NCBI RefSeq assembly: GCF_002929215.1
Contig: NZ_PJII01000003.1
Coordinates: 310,001-374,000, forward strand
Direction: 5' to 3'
Source: Arthrobacter sp. ZGTC412
GTDB taxonomy: Bacteria > Actinomycetota > Actinomycetes > Actinomycetales > Micrococcaceae
DNA: 64,000 bases
This document shows positions 1-7,756 of the stretch, piece after piece (position 1 is the first letter of the stretch; each line of letters starts with the position of its first letter). The notes under the pieces are model-generated. The model was not told the DNA's origin, did not search any database, and saw only the letters and a list, made by a program, of their open reading frames with translations. The position numbers and the translations under genes were made by a program.

Positions 1-536
1 CGGAAGTACCGCTGCAGACCATTGCAGCCACGGCCGGGGTGGGCCCGGCCACCCTGTTCCGTAATTTCTCGGACAAGGAAGAGCTGGTGCTTGCTGCCCT
101 CAACTGGCAGCTGCGGCTCACCGTGGATCCGGTTGTGGACGGCGCCCTGGCGGACATCGACGCCGCCGCCGGACTGCTGCGGGTCATGGAGGCGCTGATG
201 GCCGCCGCCAGCGATGACGCCAATCTTTTGGGCGCCGTTGCCGGCCGGCGGGAGCTCCTGACCGGTATCACTGGTTCGCTGATGGAGTCGATGAGTGTGC
301 TGCTGGTACGGGGCCAGGGCCAGGGAAGCCTGCGCGCGGACATCTCCATGACGGACATGTTCCGGCTGCTCGCCATGCTCATTGGAGTGGTGGACACCAT
401 GGAACCGGGATCCGACGCCTGGCGCCGTCCGCTGGCTTTGGTGGAGGATGCAATCCGGTCGGTCCGGCCCAGCCGCCCGCTTCCCGTCCACGTGCCGCTG
501 CCAGCCGCTTCCCTGGCGGGTCAGCAGGCAATCTAG
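1..536 (+). CDS. TetR-family transcriptional regulator, 5' end missing
   Basis: The gene runs in from the left edge; the frame is open from base 3. The first visible residues form the end of a TetR helix-turn-helix: the recognition helix region reads TIAATAGVGPATLFRNF and is followed by the usual DKEELV. About 150 residues of mostly helical C-terminal ligand-binding domain follow, ending at a TAG at 534-536. TetR proteins are dimeric repressors that release DNA on binding a small molecule. The ligand cannot be told from the sequence, and the target is probably to the left of the window. The internal GTG at 39 is not the true start because it lies inside the HTH. Confidence 0.9.
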   Translation, partial: EVPLQTIAATAGVGPATLFRNFSDKEELVLAALNWQLRLTVDPVVDGALADIDAAAGLLRVMEALMAAASDDANLLGAVAGRRELLTGITGSLMESMSVLLVRGQGQGSLRADISMTDMFRLLAMLIGVVDTMEPGSDAWRRPLALVEDAIRSVRPSRPLPVHVPLPAASLAGQQAI

Positions 537-694
537 CGGCAGGAATCCTGCCCGCCGGACGCCTGGTCCTCCCCATTGTGGGCCTCCTGCCGGTGCAATA
601 CACTTCAAGTGGGTTTTGCAGACAGCCTCTGTTCCTTCCAGATGGAGCCACCCATGCCACAGTTCCTGCACCTCCGGCACACGGCCGCAGCGCG

Positions 695-919
695 ATGAAC
701 AGTTCCAGGCTTTTCCACTACATCAACGATCCGCGCGGCCCCGAGGAAGTTCTTCCCGCCCTGCCGGCAGAGGAACTCGCAAAACTGTTGGATGCCCTCT
801 ACCAGAACCTTGACACTCCCGAGCCCGAGTTTGGCGCCCAGGCCTGGTACGAGATGGCCGTTGAAGAAAGCTTGCGCCGGTCAGCAGCACCTGAGGGCGC
901 CGCGCACGGGGTCGCCTGA
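695..919 (+). CDS. small hypothetical protein (74 aa)
   Basis: A short acidic protein starting MNSSRLFHYIND, with a predicted amphipathic helical centre (LPAEELAKLLDALYQNL) and no signal peptide or membrane segment. I do not recognise the family. The frame stays open upstream to 578, but the first 39 residues of that longer version look like non-coding translation, so I take the ATG at 695. No strong ribosome binding site precedes it. Codon third positions are GC-rich, as in neighbouring real genes, which supports coding. It could be the second gene of a unit with the TetR gene 158 bp upstream. Confidence 0.5.
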   Translation: MNSSRLFHYINDPRGPEEVLPALPAEELAKLLDALYQNLDTPEPEFGAQAWYEMAVEESLRRSAAPEGAAHGVA

Positions 920-1018
920 CCGTTTTCCCCTCACAACTTTCCAATCACGACGCCGGTACTCCCGCTGGTGCCGGGACGCTTCTGCTGTCCGGGCCCGGCT
1001 TCTTGATCCTCTGGCCGG

Positions 1019-1288
1019 TCAGTCGCTGTCGGAGGCTCCCCTGGCACGGATCTCGCGGCGCACCATGGCCTGCAGCGCAGGAACCTGCGACGCCGGGTCC
1101 ACATCCATCGCCCTCATGAGGCTCTCGGAAAGGGCCTCTAAATCCTCGGCAGGGACATCAGAAATACCGGAAAAACGGGTAAAAAAGCGCTTGGCAGGCA
1201 ATCCCGCGCGCCATCGGGAATTCTTGTGTAAGTGAGGTCTACCGGCCCTTGCCCCGGACGCGTGCAGTTGATTTTCCATCGTTGCCAT
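1019..1288 (-). CDS. small hypothetical protein, probably frameshifted
   Basis: The C-terminal half (from about residue 35, FTRFSGISDVPAEDLEALSE) looks like a genuine helical protein. The first 30 residues look like a wrong frame. Upstream, another minus-strand frame begins at a TTG at 1350 and reads plausibly (VVALYYESGYAVGPDN) until it reaches a run of six A on the plus strand near 1181-1186. Joining the two frames there gives one protein of about 110 residues. I cannot tell whether this is a real inactivating indel, a sequencing error in the homopolymer, or two unrelated frames. I do not recognise the family. Confidence 0.4.
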   Translation of the reverse strand: MATMENQLHASGARAGRPHLHKNSRWRAGLPAKRFFTRFSGISDVPAEDLEALSESLMRAMDVDPASQVPALQAMVRREIRARGASDSD

Positions 1289-1384
1289 TCATGCGGATTG
1301 TCGGGGCCAACTGCATAGCCGCTCTCATAGTACAAAGCCACCACGGGCAAGAAAAGGGATTCACTTCAGGTTATTAGTGGTGGG

Positions 1385-1696
1385 TTAGTTCCAGCCCAGC
1401 ATGCGGAGCAGCGCGGCAGTTCCAGCACCGGCTACCACCACCACGAGAAACGGTGCCCTGAGTGCCAGTGCGATCGCTGCTGCAGCGAGTGCACCCAGCC
1501 GTGCGTCGGCTGCCAGCGACTGCCCTGACGCTACCGCGTTCACCACCGTCAGGGACGCAAGCAGCCCGATGGTCATGGTACCGGCAATCCGCGACATCCG
1601 GGGGTTCTCCAGAAGCCTGGCCGGGACAAGGTAACCCACCAGCTTCCACGCGTATGCCAAGGCGCAGGCAATGAGCAGCCACACCCAAAGGCTCAT
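1385..1696 (-). CDS. azlD: AzlD-family branched-chain amino acid transport subunit
   Basis: A 103-residue, very hydrophobic protein with three to four membrane segments, the usual size and composition of AzlD. AzlD works with AzlC as a two-part exporter of branched-chain amino acids in the cytoplasmic membrane. Its start overlaps the end of the azlC gene by 4 bp (ATGA), so the two are translationally coupled and were presumably kept as a pair. The substrate here is inferred from the family and may be another amino acid or analogue. Confidence 0.85.
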   Translation of the reverse strand: MSLWVWLLIACALAYAWKLVGYLVPARLLENPRMSRIAGTMTIGLLASLTVVNAVASGQSLAADARLGALAAAAIALALRAPFLVVVVAGAGTAALLRMLGWN

Positions 1697-2499
1697 GATT
1701 CAGCCCCCGGTGTGCCGCCGTCGCCTCTTTGGTGGCCGTCACCGCGGTGGTGGTCCGTGCCGTGCTGGCGGGACTCGACGTGGTGGCGTTCCCGGTAGGG
1801 CTCCACGTCCGGTTCAAGGCCCTCATCGCTCCGGCCGTGGCTGAACCAGCCGAAGACTGCTGCCACGACGGCGGCCACCAGGATCGGCACGCCGGCCGGA
1901 ACGAATGGCACTGCCACCACCGTGGCAAGGGCGCACACCACCGCAATCGCGATCGGTTCGCGGCCCTTCAGCCGAGGCCAGAGCAGCGCCAGGAATGCCG
2001 CCACTGCTGCCCCGTCCAGTCCCCACTGCTTGGGATCCCCGAGCCCGCTTCCGGCGAGCGCGCCCACCGCGGTGAAGAGGTTCCAGAGCACATAAATGCC
2101 GATGCCGGCCGCCCAAAAACCTCTGCGCTGTTCAGCGGGATCGGTCTGGCCGGTACTGGTGGCGGTGGATTCGTCGATGGTCACCTGGGCGGCAACGTAC
2201 TTGCGCCACCCAGTGGGGTGGAGCAAGGCGTTGAGCTGCATGCCATAGATGCCGTTGCGCATGCCCAGAAGCGTGGCTGCGCTCATCGCTGCAATGCCTG
2301 AGCCGCCTCCGCCGACTACGCCGATAAACGCGAACTGTGAACCGCCGCTGAACAGGAGCAGGCTCAGCGCCATGGTCTGCCAGAAGTCGAGGCCGGACGT
2401 GACGGAGAGGGCACCAAACGAGATTCCGTACAGGCCGGTGGCAATGCTGATGGAGAGCCCCACGCGCACGGCAGGGGAAGCCAGGAGTTTCACTGCCAC
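1693..2499 (-). CDS. azlC: AzlC-family amino acid exporter, large subunit
   Basis: The protein has 268 residues. The N-terminal 225 carry the AzlC pattern: hydrophobic segments with GLYGISFGAL near residue 22 and SGGSQFAFIG near residue 51, then further membrane helices. Family members export branched-chain amino acids together with AzlD, which follows with a 4-bp overlap. The start is a GTG at 2499 that overlaps the end of the upstream DoxX-like gene by 10 bp, so all three may be one transcript. The last 37 residues are an unusual polar tail rich in His, Asp, Gly and Arg (HHVESRQHGTDHHRGDGHQ), which would lie on one side of the membrane. Confidence 0.88.
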   Translation of the reverse strand: MAVKLLASPAVRVGLSISIATGLYGISFGALSVTSGLDFWQTMALSLLLFSGGSQFAFIGVVGGGGSGIAAMSAATLLGMRNGIYGMQLNALLHPTGWRKYVAAQVTIDESTATSTGQTDPAEQRRGFWAAGIGIYVLWNLFTAVGALAGSGLGDPKQWGLDGAAVAAFLALLWPRLKGREPIAIAVVCALATVVAVPFVPAGVPILVAAVVAAVFGWFSHGRSDEGLEPDVEPYRERHHVESRQHGTDHHRGDGHQRGDGGTPGAES

Positions 2500-3041
2500 G
2501 AACCTATTGCGGGCTGCCGAAGGCTCCAGGCCCAGAGGATAAGCGGCGTCTGAAGCGGGAAGCGCAGGGTGTGCACCGCGCGCTGCAGGGGTGTCCCCTG
2601 CGGGCCGTACGCCCGGCGGAGGGCATCGGCATGACCGGCCAGGAACGCGGTGAACATCGCGGTGAGGGCGGTTGCGGTTGCCTTACGTGTCAGAGGGACG
2701 AGGAGGCCGACGGCGGCCGTCAGTTCCAGCAGGCCGCTTAGCGCGATCCATTCCACCCTTGTCATGACGGCAAAGGGCCGGCGGCGGAGGGGCTCCGGTC
2801 CGCCGTCGAAAGCAGCAGCGCCGCTGGCAGCCGTGCCGTTGGCGGGAGCAGGTCCGGCAGCGGCAGCACCGCCGTCGCCCGTTCCTTGCTGTTCCGTGTC
2901 CTCGAGGCAGAGGTAGTCGGGCACCACCTGGCGGTAGAAGCCGGGATCGCGGAAGTGTTTCATGGCGCTGGCCAGCAGCACGGCGCTCATGGCTGCAGCG
3001 GAAAGGCTCTGGCGGGCCCGGCCGGACCGGGGAAAAGGCAT
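2490..3041 (-). CDS. DoxX-like membrane protein
   Basis: Small membrane protein of the DoxX/DoxD type: hydrophobic helices near the start (AAAMSAVLLASAMKHF), after the middle (ALSGLLELTAAVGLLVPL) and at the end (LQTPLILWAWSLRQP). The GLLEL...GLLVPLT pattern is typical. Between the first two helices lies a low-complexity Ala/Gly/Pro linker of about 40 residues that is probably disordered. I chose the ATG at 3041 because the 17 residues upstream (to 3092) are not hydrophobic or family-like. The role of DoxX proteins is poorly defined. It overlaps azlC by 10 bp. Confidence 0.7.
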   Translation of the reverse strand: MPFPRSGRARQSLSAAAMSAVLLASAMKHFRDPGFYRQVVPDYLCLEDTEQQGTGDGGAAAAGPAPANGTAASGAAAFDGGPEPLRRRPFAVMTRVEWIALSGLLELTAAVGLLVPLTRKATATALTAMFTAFLAGHADALRRAYGPQGTPLQRAVHTLRFPLQTPLILWAWSLRQPAIGSWQ

Positions 3042-3148
3042 GGTTCCACTCAACCACAAGCGTGGCTGGCCCTTGAAACCGTCAAGGTCCATCTAACCGT
3101 CAGGCCCACGCAAACCGTCAGCCCACGCAAGGTCCGCCCGGGGAACCG

Positions 3149-4573
3149 TTAGGCCCAGGCGGGAGCCGAACTTCCGTAGGGCACGGGTGGGCTGATGTAG
3201 TCGAGGGGTTCTCCGTCCACCAGGAGCGGCGGCAGAGCATAGCGAAGTTCGCCGTAGGTGCTGGCCATGGTTCGAAGCTCAGGTTCAGGCAGCGGACTTG
3301 CCGCGTTGGCGGAATGCACGGCCGGCAGGGCGAAAAGTTCCTCCGCGGCGCGGACCAGCGACAGCCGGGCCGAGCCGCCCAGGCCGGTTTGGCGGCGCCG
3401 GGCCAACAGCGCGATGGCCGCCGCTGCCACGCCGTACCCGGTGGCGTGGTCCAGGGCCTGGACTGGGAGCACACCAGGCCGCCACTCGCCGTCGTGGTTC
3501 CCGGCCCCGTAAAGATCGGCGATCCCGGTGGCCGCCTGGACGATGCTGTCGAAACCGCGGAACCCGCTCCAGGGACCCTCGCTGCCCCAGGCGTCCAGGG
3601 TGACCACCGCCAGCTCCGGCCGTGCGGCCAGCAGCACCGCCGGCTCCAGCCCGAAGCGGTTCAGGGCACCGCGGCGGTAACCGGTGATCACCACATCGGC
3701 GGAGGCCAGCAACTGTTGCAGCTGGTGGCGGTTCCCCGGCACGGCCAGGTTTGCCTCGGCGCTCCTCTTGCCGAACCCGGTGTCCACGAACTGGTCGGTT
3801 ATTTCGGGAAGCTGTGGCGGATCGATCCGCAGCACGTCCGCACCCAGCGCCGCCAACAGCCTGGTGGACACAGGTCCGGCGATGACGCGGGTAAGGTCCA
3901 GCACGCGCACACCTTTGAGGGGGTGGCGCGGGTCTTCGGCGGAGAGCTTCAGCGTGCGTTCGGTTCCTGTGGTTGCGCCGCCGTCGGGAAGGGTCCAGTC
4001 GATCCATGGCCCTGCTCCTGCAGCCCGGCCAATTCCGGACTCCAGCCACTCGTTGCGGCTCCGCACCGCTGCGGCCACCCCGCCCTGGGATTGGATGGCA
4101 GCCTCCGCTTCGAGGGACGTCATGGTGCGGAGGGCGGAAACTACGCCATCAGCCGTGGTGGTTCCGAGCGCCTGCATCAACCGCTGTTCGTGGTGCGGAT
4201 AGTTGGCGTGGAGCCGGATCCATCCGTCCCGGGTACGCCGGAAGCCGGACAACGGGGCGAAGCCCTCAATCTTCCGGCCGTCAATCCGCAGATGCCCAAA
4301 GGAGTCGAAGGCACCGGCTGCCAAGGCTGCCGTGGTCGCGAACCGGCCCGGCGCACCTGTCAGGAGGTCCAACGCTGCGGCAGCCGCTCCTACGGCGCCC
4401 AGAGCCAGGCCTTCCACATCCAGCGCGCCGTCCCACCAGCTCCGGGGACCGGACCAGGGCGCTGCGGCGACGCCGGACTCGAACCCTCCACCACTGGGCG
4501 CCGGCGCGAGGCTGCCGTACACCGGCTCGAGATTCCGGAAAAGCGGAGGAACGCCCTGCGAAAGCTCGCTCAC
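3149..4573 (-). CDS. CaiB/BaiF-family CoA-transferase (474 aa)
   Basis: Class III (CaiB/BaiF) CoA-transferases move CoA between carboxylic acids through an Asp-bound thioester. The characteristic Rossmann start, PLKGVRVLDLTRVIAGP, is here but only near residue 218, followed by LGADVLRIDPP and GFDSIVQAATG. The first 200 residues contain GFAPLSGFRRTRDGWIRLHAN, which looks like the later part of a normal CaiB protein (the 'DGW' segment). The domain order therefore appears swapped or partly duplicated compared with the usual protein of about 400 residues. It starts 8 bp after the phosphodiesterase gene and is probably cotranscribed with it. The substrate is unknown. Confidence 0.82.
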   Translation of the reverse strand: MSELSQGVPPLFRNLEPVYGSLAPAPSGGGFESGVAAAPWSGPRSWWDGALDVEGLALGAVGAAAAALDLLTGAPGRFATTAALAAGAFDSFGHLRIDGRKIEGFAPLSGFRRTRDGWIRLHANYPHHEQRLMQALGTTTADGVVSALRTMTSLEAEAAIQSQGGVAAAVRSRNEWLESGIGRAAGAGPWIDWTLPDGGATTGTERTLKLSAEDPRHPLKGVRVLDLTRVIAGPVSTRLLAALGADVLRIDPPQLPEITDQFVDTGFGKRSAEANLAVPGNRHQLQQLLASADVVITGYRRGALNRFGLEPAVLLAARPELAVVTLDAWGSEGPWSGFRGFDSIVQAATGIADLYGAGNHDGEWRPGVLPVQALDHATGYGVAAAAIALLARRRQTGLGGSARLSLVRAAEELFALPAVHSANAASPLPEPELRTMASTYGELRYALPPLLVDGEPLDYISPPVPYGSSAPAWA

Positions 4574-4581
4574 TTGCCTGC

Positions 4582-5481
4582 CTACCTTCCCTGCGGCGAG
4601 GTGACCTTCAGCTGGCTGAGGACGCGGGCCGGTACGTTGGTGGTGATCTCATGGAGGCCCAGGCCCTGGCACAGCGCCACGTCCTGCTCCGAGTCCACGG
4701 TCCACACGCGGAAGCGCCGGCCACGTTCCAGCCACCGCTGGACGGTGGCCGGGTGTTGGCGGACGTAGTCGACGCCGGGACCGGCCAGCGCGGCCTCCCC
4801 GTGGTCCAGGATCCGCTCTCCTTCCAGCTGGGCCGCCTTCATCACGTTGGCGATCGCACCGCCCGTAATCAGCCCCCAACCCAGTTCCTCACGCAGCTCA
4901 TGCACATCCACGTCGTCCACCAGTTGGCAGATGTACTCCGCCGGTACTGACCGGAGCAGGCGGCGGACAGATTCCGGGCTGAAGCTCATGAAGGTCACCG
5001 CCACGTTGTCCACGGTTGAACTCCTGGCGTCCCAGCCCTCGCTTCGGAGGACCTCAAGCACCCGGTCCTCCAGCTTGAGCTGGTAGGGGCTGGGATGCTT
5101 CAGTTCGATTGCCAGCCGCACAGGGCGCCCTGCGCCGCGAAGGATCTCCAGCAGTTCCGGAAGGGTGAGGAACTGCTCGGACCGTGGCCCGTACATTTCG
5201 GGGATGCGGACGCCCTTCCACGACGAAAAATCCAGGCGGCGCAGCTCCCGCAAAGTCCGCTCCGCCACCGGCCCGGTCCCATCGGAGGTGCGGTCCAGGT
5301 TGGCGTCGTGCAGGAGGATGACGTGCTGGTCGCGGGTGAGGTGGACATCGCACTCCACGCCGTCCGCCCCGTCAGCCAGCGCCTGCAGGTAGGCGGCACG
5401 GGTGTGCTCTGCAAACGCGGCACTCGAACCGCGGTGGGCAAAGACCAGCGGCCGCTGCTGCACTGACTCTTCAATAGTCAT
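4582..5481 (-). CDS. glycerophosphodiester phosphodiesterase
   Basis: Hydrolyses glycerophosphodiesters to glycerol 3-phosphate and an alcohol, using a metal-dependent TIM barrel. Visible catalytic features: FAHRGSS with His16-Arg17, GVECDVHLT with Glu43 and Asp45 as metal ligands, LLHDANLDR with His58, LAIELKHPS near residue 125, and the C-terminal VWTVDSEQD strand. Its 299 residues are slightly longer than the common bacterial enzyme of about 240. No signal peptide is seen, so it acts in the cytoplasm. It is first in a two-gene leftward unit with the CoA-transferase and is divergent from the DUF445 gene across 49 bp. Confidence 0.92.
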   Translation of the reverse strand: MTIEESVQQRPLVFAHRGSSAAFAEHTRAAYLQALADGADGVECDVHLTRDQHVILLHDANLDRTSDGTGPVAERTLRELRRLDFSSWKGVRIPEMYGPRSEQFLTLPELLEILRGAGRPVRLAIELKHPSPYQLKLEDRVLEVLRSEGWDARSSTVDNVAVTFMSFSPESVRRLLRSVPAEYICQLVDDVDVHELREELGWGLITGGAIANVMKAAQLEGERILDHGEAALAGPGVDYVRQHPATVQRWLERGRRFRVWTVDSEQDVALCQGLGLHEITTNVPARVLSQLKVTSPQGR

Positions 5482-5530
5482 GGAGACACGGTAGCCGACC
5501 TGCCCCGCGCTGCGGGACTAGGCTTGGCAC

Positions 5531-6889
5531 ATGCAGGTGAACTCTGAGCCAACTACCGAGGAAGCACCCACCAGGCCCGCTCCTTCCGCCCCGCCATATG
5601 CGAAGGGCCGTGCAAAGGTGGGTCCCGCCGTCGTAAATCAATTCGCTGCAGGTGACGCCGAAAAGGCGGCAGCGCTGCGGAAAATGAAGCTGGTGGCGCT
5701 GGGGCTGCTGGTGGCCATGGCGGTGATTTTTGTGTTCGCGTTCGCGCTGCAGAAGGAGTATCCGTGGCTCCAGTACGTGCGCGCTGCTGCTGAGGGCGGC
5801 ATGGTGGGCGCGCTGGCCGACTGGTTCGCGGTTACCGCGCTGTTCAAGTACCCCATGGGCATCAAAATTCCGCACACCGCGATCATCCCGCGCCGGAAGG
5901 ACCAGATCGGCGCGTCGCTGGGTGAGTTCGTGGAAACCAACTTCCTCTCCGAGCAGGTGGTCCAGGAAAAGCTGGCGAGCGTGAATATCGCGCGCCGGGC
6001 GGGCGAGTGGCTCGCCACGCCGGCCGGGGCCGAACGGGTGGCCAAGGAAGGCGCCGCCGTGATCCGGGGCGCGTTCAAGGTCCTGAACGACGACGACGTC
6101 CAGGCGGTCATCGAGGGCATGGTCCGCAAGCATCTGCTGACTCCGCCGTGGGGACCTCCCGTGGGCAAAATGGCCGAGCGGATTTTCCACGACGGGCACC
6201 ACCACCAGCTGGTGGACCTGCTTGTGGACAGGGCTGCCGACTGGGTGGATGACAACCACGACACCGTCACCCATCTTGTCTCCGACCGCTCCCCCACCTG
6301 GGTTCCGCAGTTCGTGGACGGCCTGGTGGGCGACAAGGTGTATGTGGAGATCCTCAAGTTCGTCCGCGCAGTCCAGGCTGACCCAAACCACGAGGTGCGG
6401 CAGTCCATCGACAAGTACCTGAACGACCTGGCGCAGGACCTGCAGCACGATCCGGCCATGATCGCGCGCGCCGAGGACATCAAGGCACAGGTCCTGGGCG
6501 ATCCCGAGGTGCGGGAGCTCGCCTCCCGTACGTGGGGTACCGTGAAAAACGCCCTGCTCGGGGCAGTAGATGATCCGGACAGCGACCTGACCATCAAGTT
6601 CAAGGCAGCGGTCCGGGACTTCGGGTCGCGCCTGGTCAACGACCCCGAGCTGGCCGGAAAGGTCAATGCCTGGATCGGGGACGCCGCGGGCTACCTGGTG
6701 CGCACGTACCGCTCCGATATTGCCGGCGTGATTACCGATACCGTTGCCCGCTGGGACGCCGAGGAAACCTCCCAGAAGATTGAGCTCCAGGTGGGCAAGG
6801 ACCTGCAGTTCATCCGGATCAACGGCACCGTGGTGGGTGCACTGGCGGGGCTCACGATCTTCACCATTGCGCACCTGATTTTCGGCTGA
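5531..6889 (+). CDS. DUF445 membrane protein
   Basis: A 452-residue protein of the DUF445 (YjiN/YheB) family. After a Pro-rich N-terminal tail of about 45 residues comes one membrane segment (LVALGLLVAMAVIFVFAFAL), then the family hallmark AAEGGMVGALADWFAVTALF, a long soluble helical region, and a C-terminal membrane anchor (TVVGALAGLTIFTIAHLIFG). The family has no firmly assigned biochemical role. The gene stands alone: divergent from the phosphodiesterase and followed by a long inverted repeat before the convergent pxpA. Confidence 0.9.
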   Translation: MQVNSEPTTEEAPTRPAPSAPPYAKGRAKVGPAVVNQFAAGDAEKAAALRKMKLVALGLLVAMAVIFVFAFALQKEYPWLQYVRAAAEGGMVGALADWFAVTALFKYPMGIKIPHTAIIPRRKDQIGASLGEFVETNFLSEQVVQEKLASVNIARRAGEWLATPAGAERVAKEGAAVIRGAFKVLNDDDVQAVIEGMVRKHLLTPPWGPPVGKMAERIFHDGHHHQLVDLLVDRAADWVDDNHDTVTHLVSDRSPTWVPQFVDGLVGDKVYVEILKFVRAVQADPNHEVRQSIDKYLNDLAQDLQHDPAMIARAEDIKAQVLGDPEVRELASRTWGTVKNALLGAVDDPDSDLTIKFKAAVRDFGSRLVNDPELAGKVNAWIGDAAGYLVRTYRSDIAGVITDTVARWDAEETSQKIELQVGKDLQFIRINGTVVGALAGLTIFTIAHLIFG

Positions 6890-6920
6890 CCATCGCCGGG
6901 CGACACGCAAAACCGCACTA

Positions 6921-6979
6921 GACGCGCAAATTACCTGGCGCTGCCGATATTTGGGTTGCGCTGGGTAATCTGCGCGTCG
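6921..6979. repeat. inverted repeat between convergent genes, likely two-way terminator
   Basis: Arms 6921-6941 and 6959-6979 pair over 21 bp with three mismatches (GACGCGCAAATTACC against GGTAATCTGCGCGTC) around a 17-base loop. It sits between the ends of the DUF445 gene and pxpA, so it can end transcription from both sides. No clear U-tract is present. Its size resembles two other long dyads, at 20503-20552 and 55071-55130. Confidence 0.6.
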
Positions 6980-7006
6980 ACATTTGTGGTGTCAGCGAAG
7001 CTGCAA

Positions 7007-7756
7007 CTAGGCGAAGGATTCCAGCTCGACGCCGGCAGCTTCAAGGCCCGCCCTGACGGCGGCAGCCATCTCCACGGCGCCGGGGGTGTCCCCGTGGATG
7101 CACAGGGAGTCGGGCTGCACCTGGACCAGCGTGCCGTCCAGGGCCAGCACCTCGCCCTTCGTGGCCAGGCGAACGGCGCGCTCGACGATAGCGTCGACGT
7201 CGTGCAGCACGGCACCCTCCTGTGATCGCGGCACCAGTGTTCCGTCAGCCATGTAGGCGCGGTCCACAAACGCTTCGATGAAGACGGGGTGCCCGGCTTC
7301 CTGCGCCTGCTTGAGAAGCTCCGAACCGGGCAGTCCGAGGATGGGCAGGCCCGGATCGTAGGAGTTCACGGCAGCCACTACCGCGGAGGCCTGGTCGGCG
7401 TCGTGGACCAGCCGGTTGTACAGCGCGCCGTGCGGCTTCACATAGTCAACGGAGGCACCCACGGCGTGCGCCACGCCGTCGAGCGCGCCCAACTGGTACA
7501 GCACGTCGCCGAACAGCTCGTCGAAGGACATGTCCAGCGAGCGGCGGCCGAAGCCGGCGAGGTCGCGGTAGCCCACGTGCGCGCCGACGGTCACGTCCAG
7601 CTCATAGGCCGCCCGGCAGCTGTCCAGCATGGTAACGGGGTCTCCGGCGTGGAAGCCGCATGCCACGTTGGCGCTGGTGACCAGCCGGAACATCGAGGGG
7701 TCGTCCCCCATGTTCCAGGAGCCGAATGATTCGCCGAGGTCAGCGTTGAGATCCAA
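7007..7756 (-). CDS. pxpA: 5-oxoprolinase subunit A (LamB/YcsF family)
   Basis: PxpA opens 5-oxoproline (pyroglutamate) to glutamate with ATP, in a complex with PxpB and PxpC. The family signature is clear: MDLNADLGESFG at the start, SANVACGFHAGDP near residue 28, GAHVGYRDLAGFGRR near residue 58 and YVKPHGALYN near residue 104. Length 249 is normal. pxpB and pxpC usually lie next to pxpA but are not within this window. It overlaps the upstream membrane-protein gene by 17 bp. Confidence 0.92.
   Translation of the reverse strand: MDLNADLGESFGSWNMGDDPSMFRLVTSANVACGFHAGDPVTMLDSCRAAYELDVTVGAHVGYRDLAGFGRRSLDMSFDELFGDVLYQLGALDGVAHAVGASVDYVKPHGALYNRLVHDADQASAVVAAVNSYDPGLPILGLPGSELLKQAQEAGHPVFIEAFVDRAYMADGTLVPRSQEGAVLHDVDAIVERAVRLATKGEVLALDGTLVQVQPDSLCIHGDTPGAVEMAAAVRAGLEAAGVELESFA

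Noticed and set aside
3314-4768. 484-codon plus-strand frame opposite the CoA-transferase
   Set aside because: It crosses two real minus-strand genes and has no protein-like motifs.
5471-6910. 479-codon minus-strand frame opposite the DUF445 gene
   Set aside because: Composition is that of a shadow frame; DUF445 motifs are on the plus strand.
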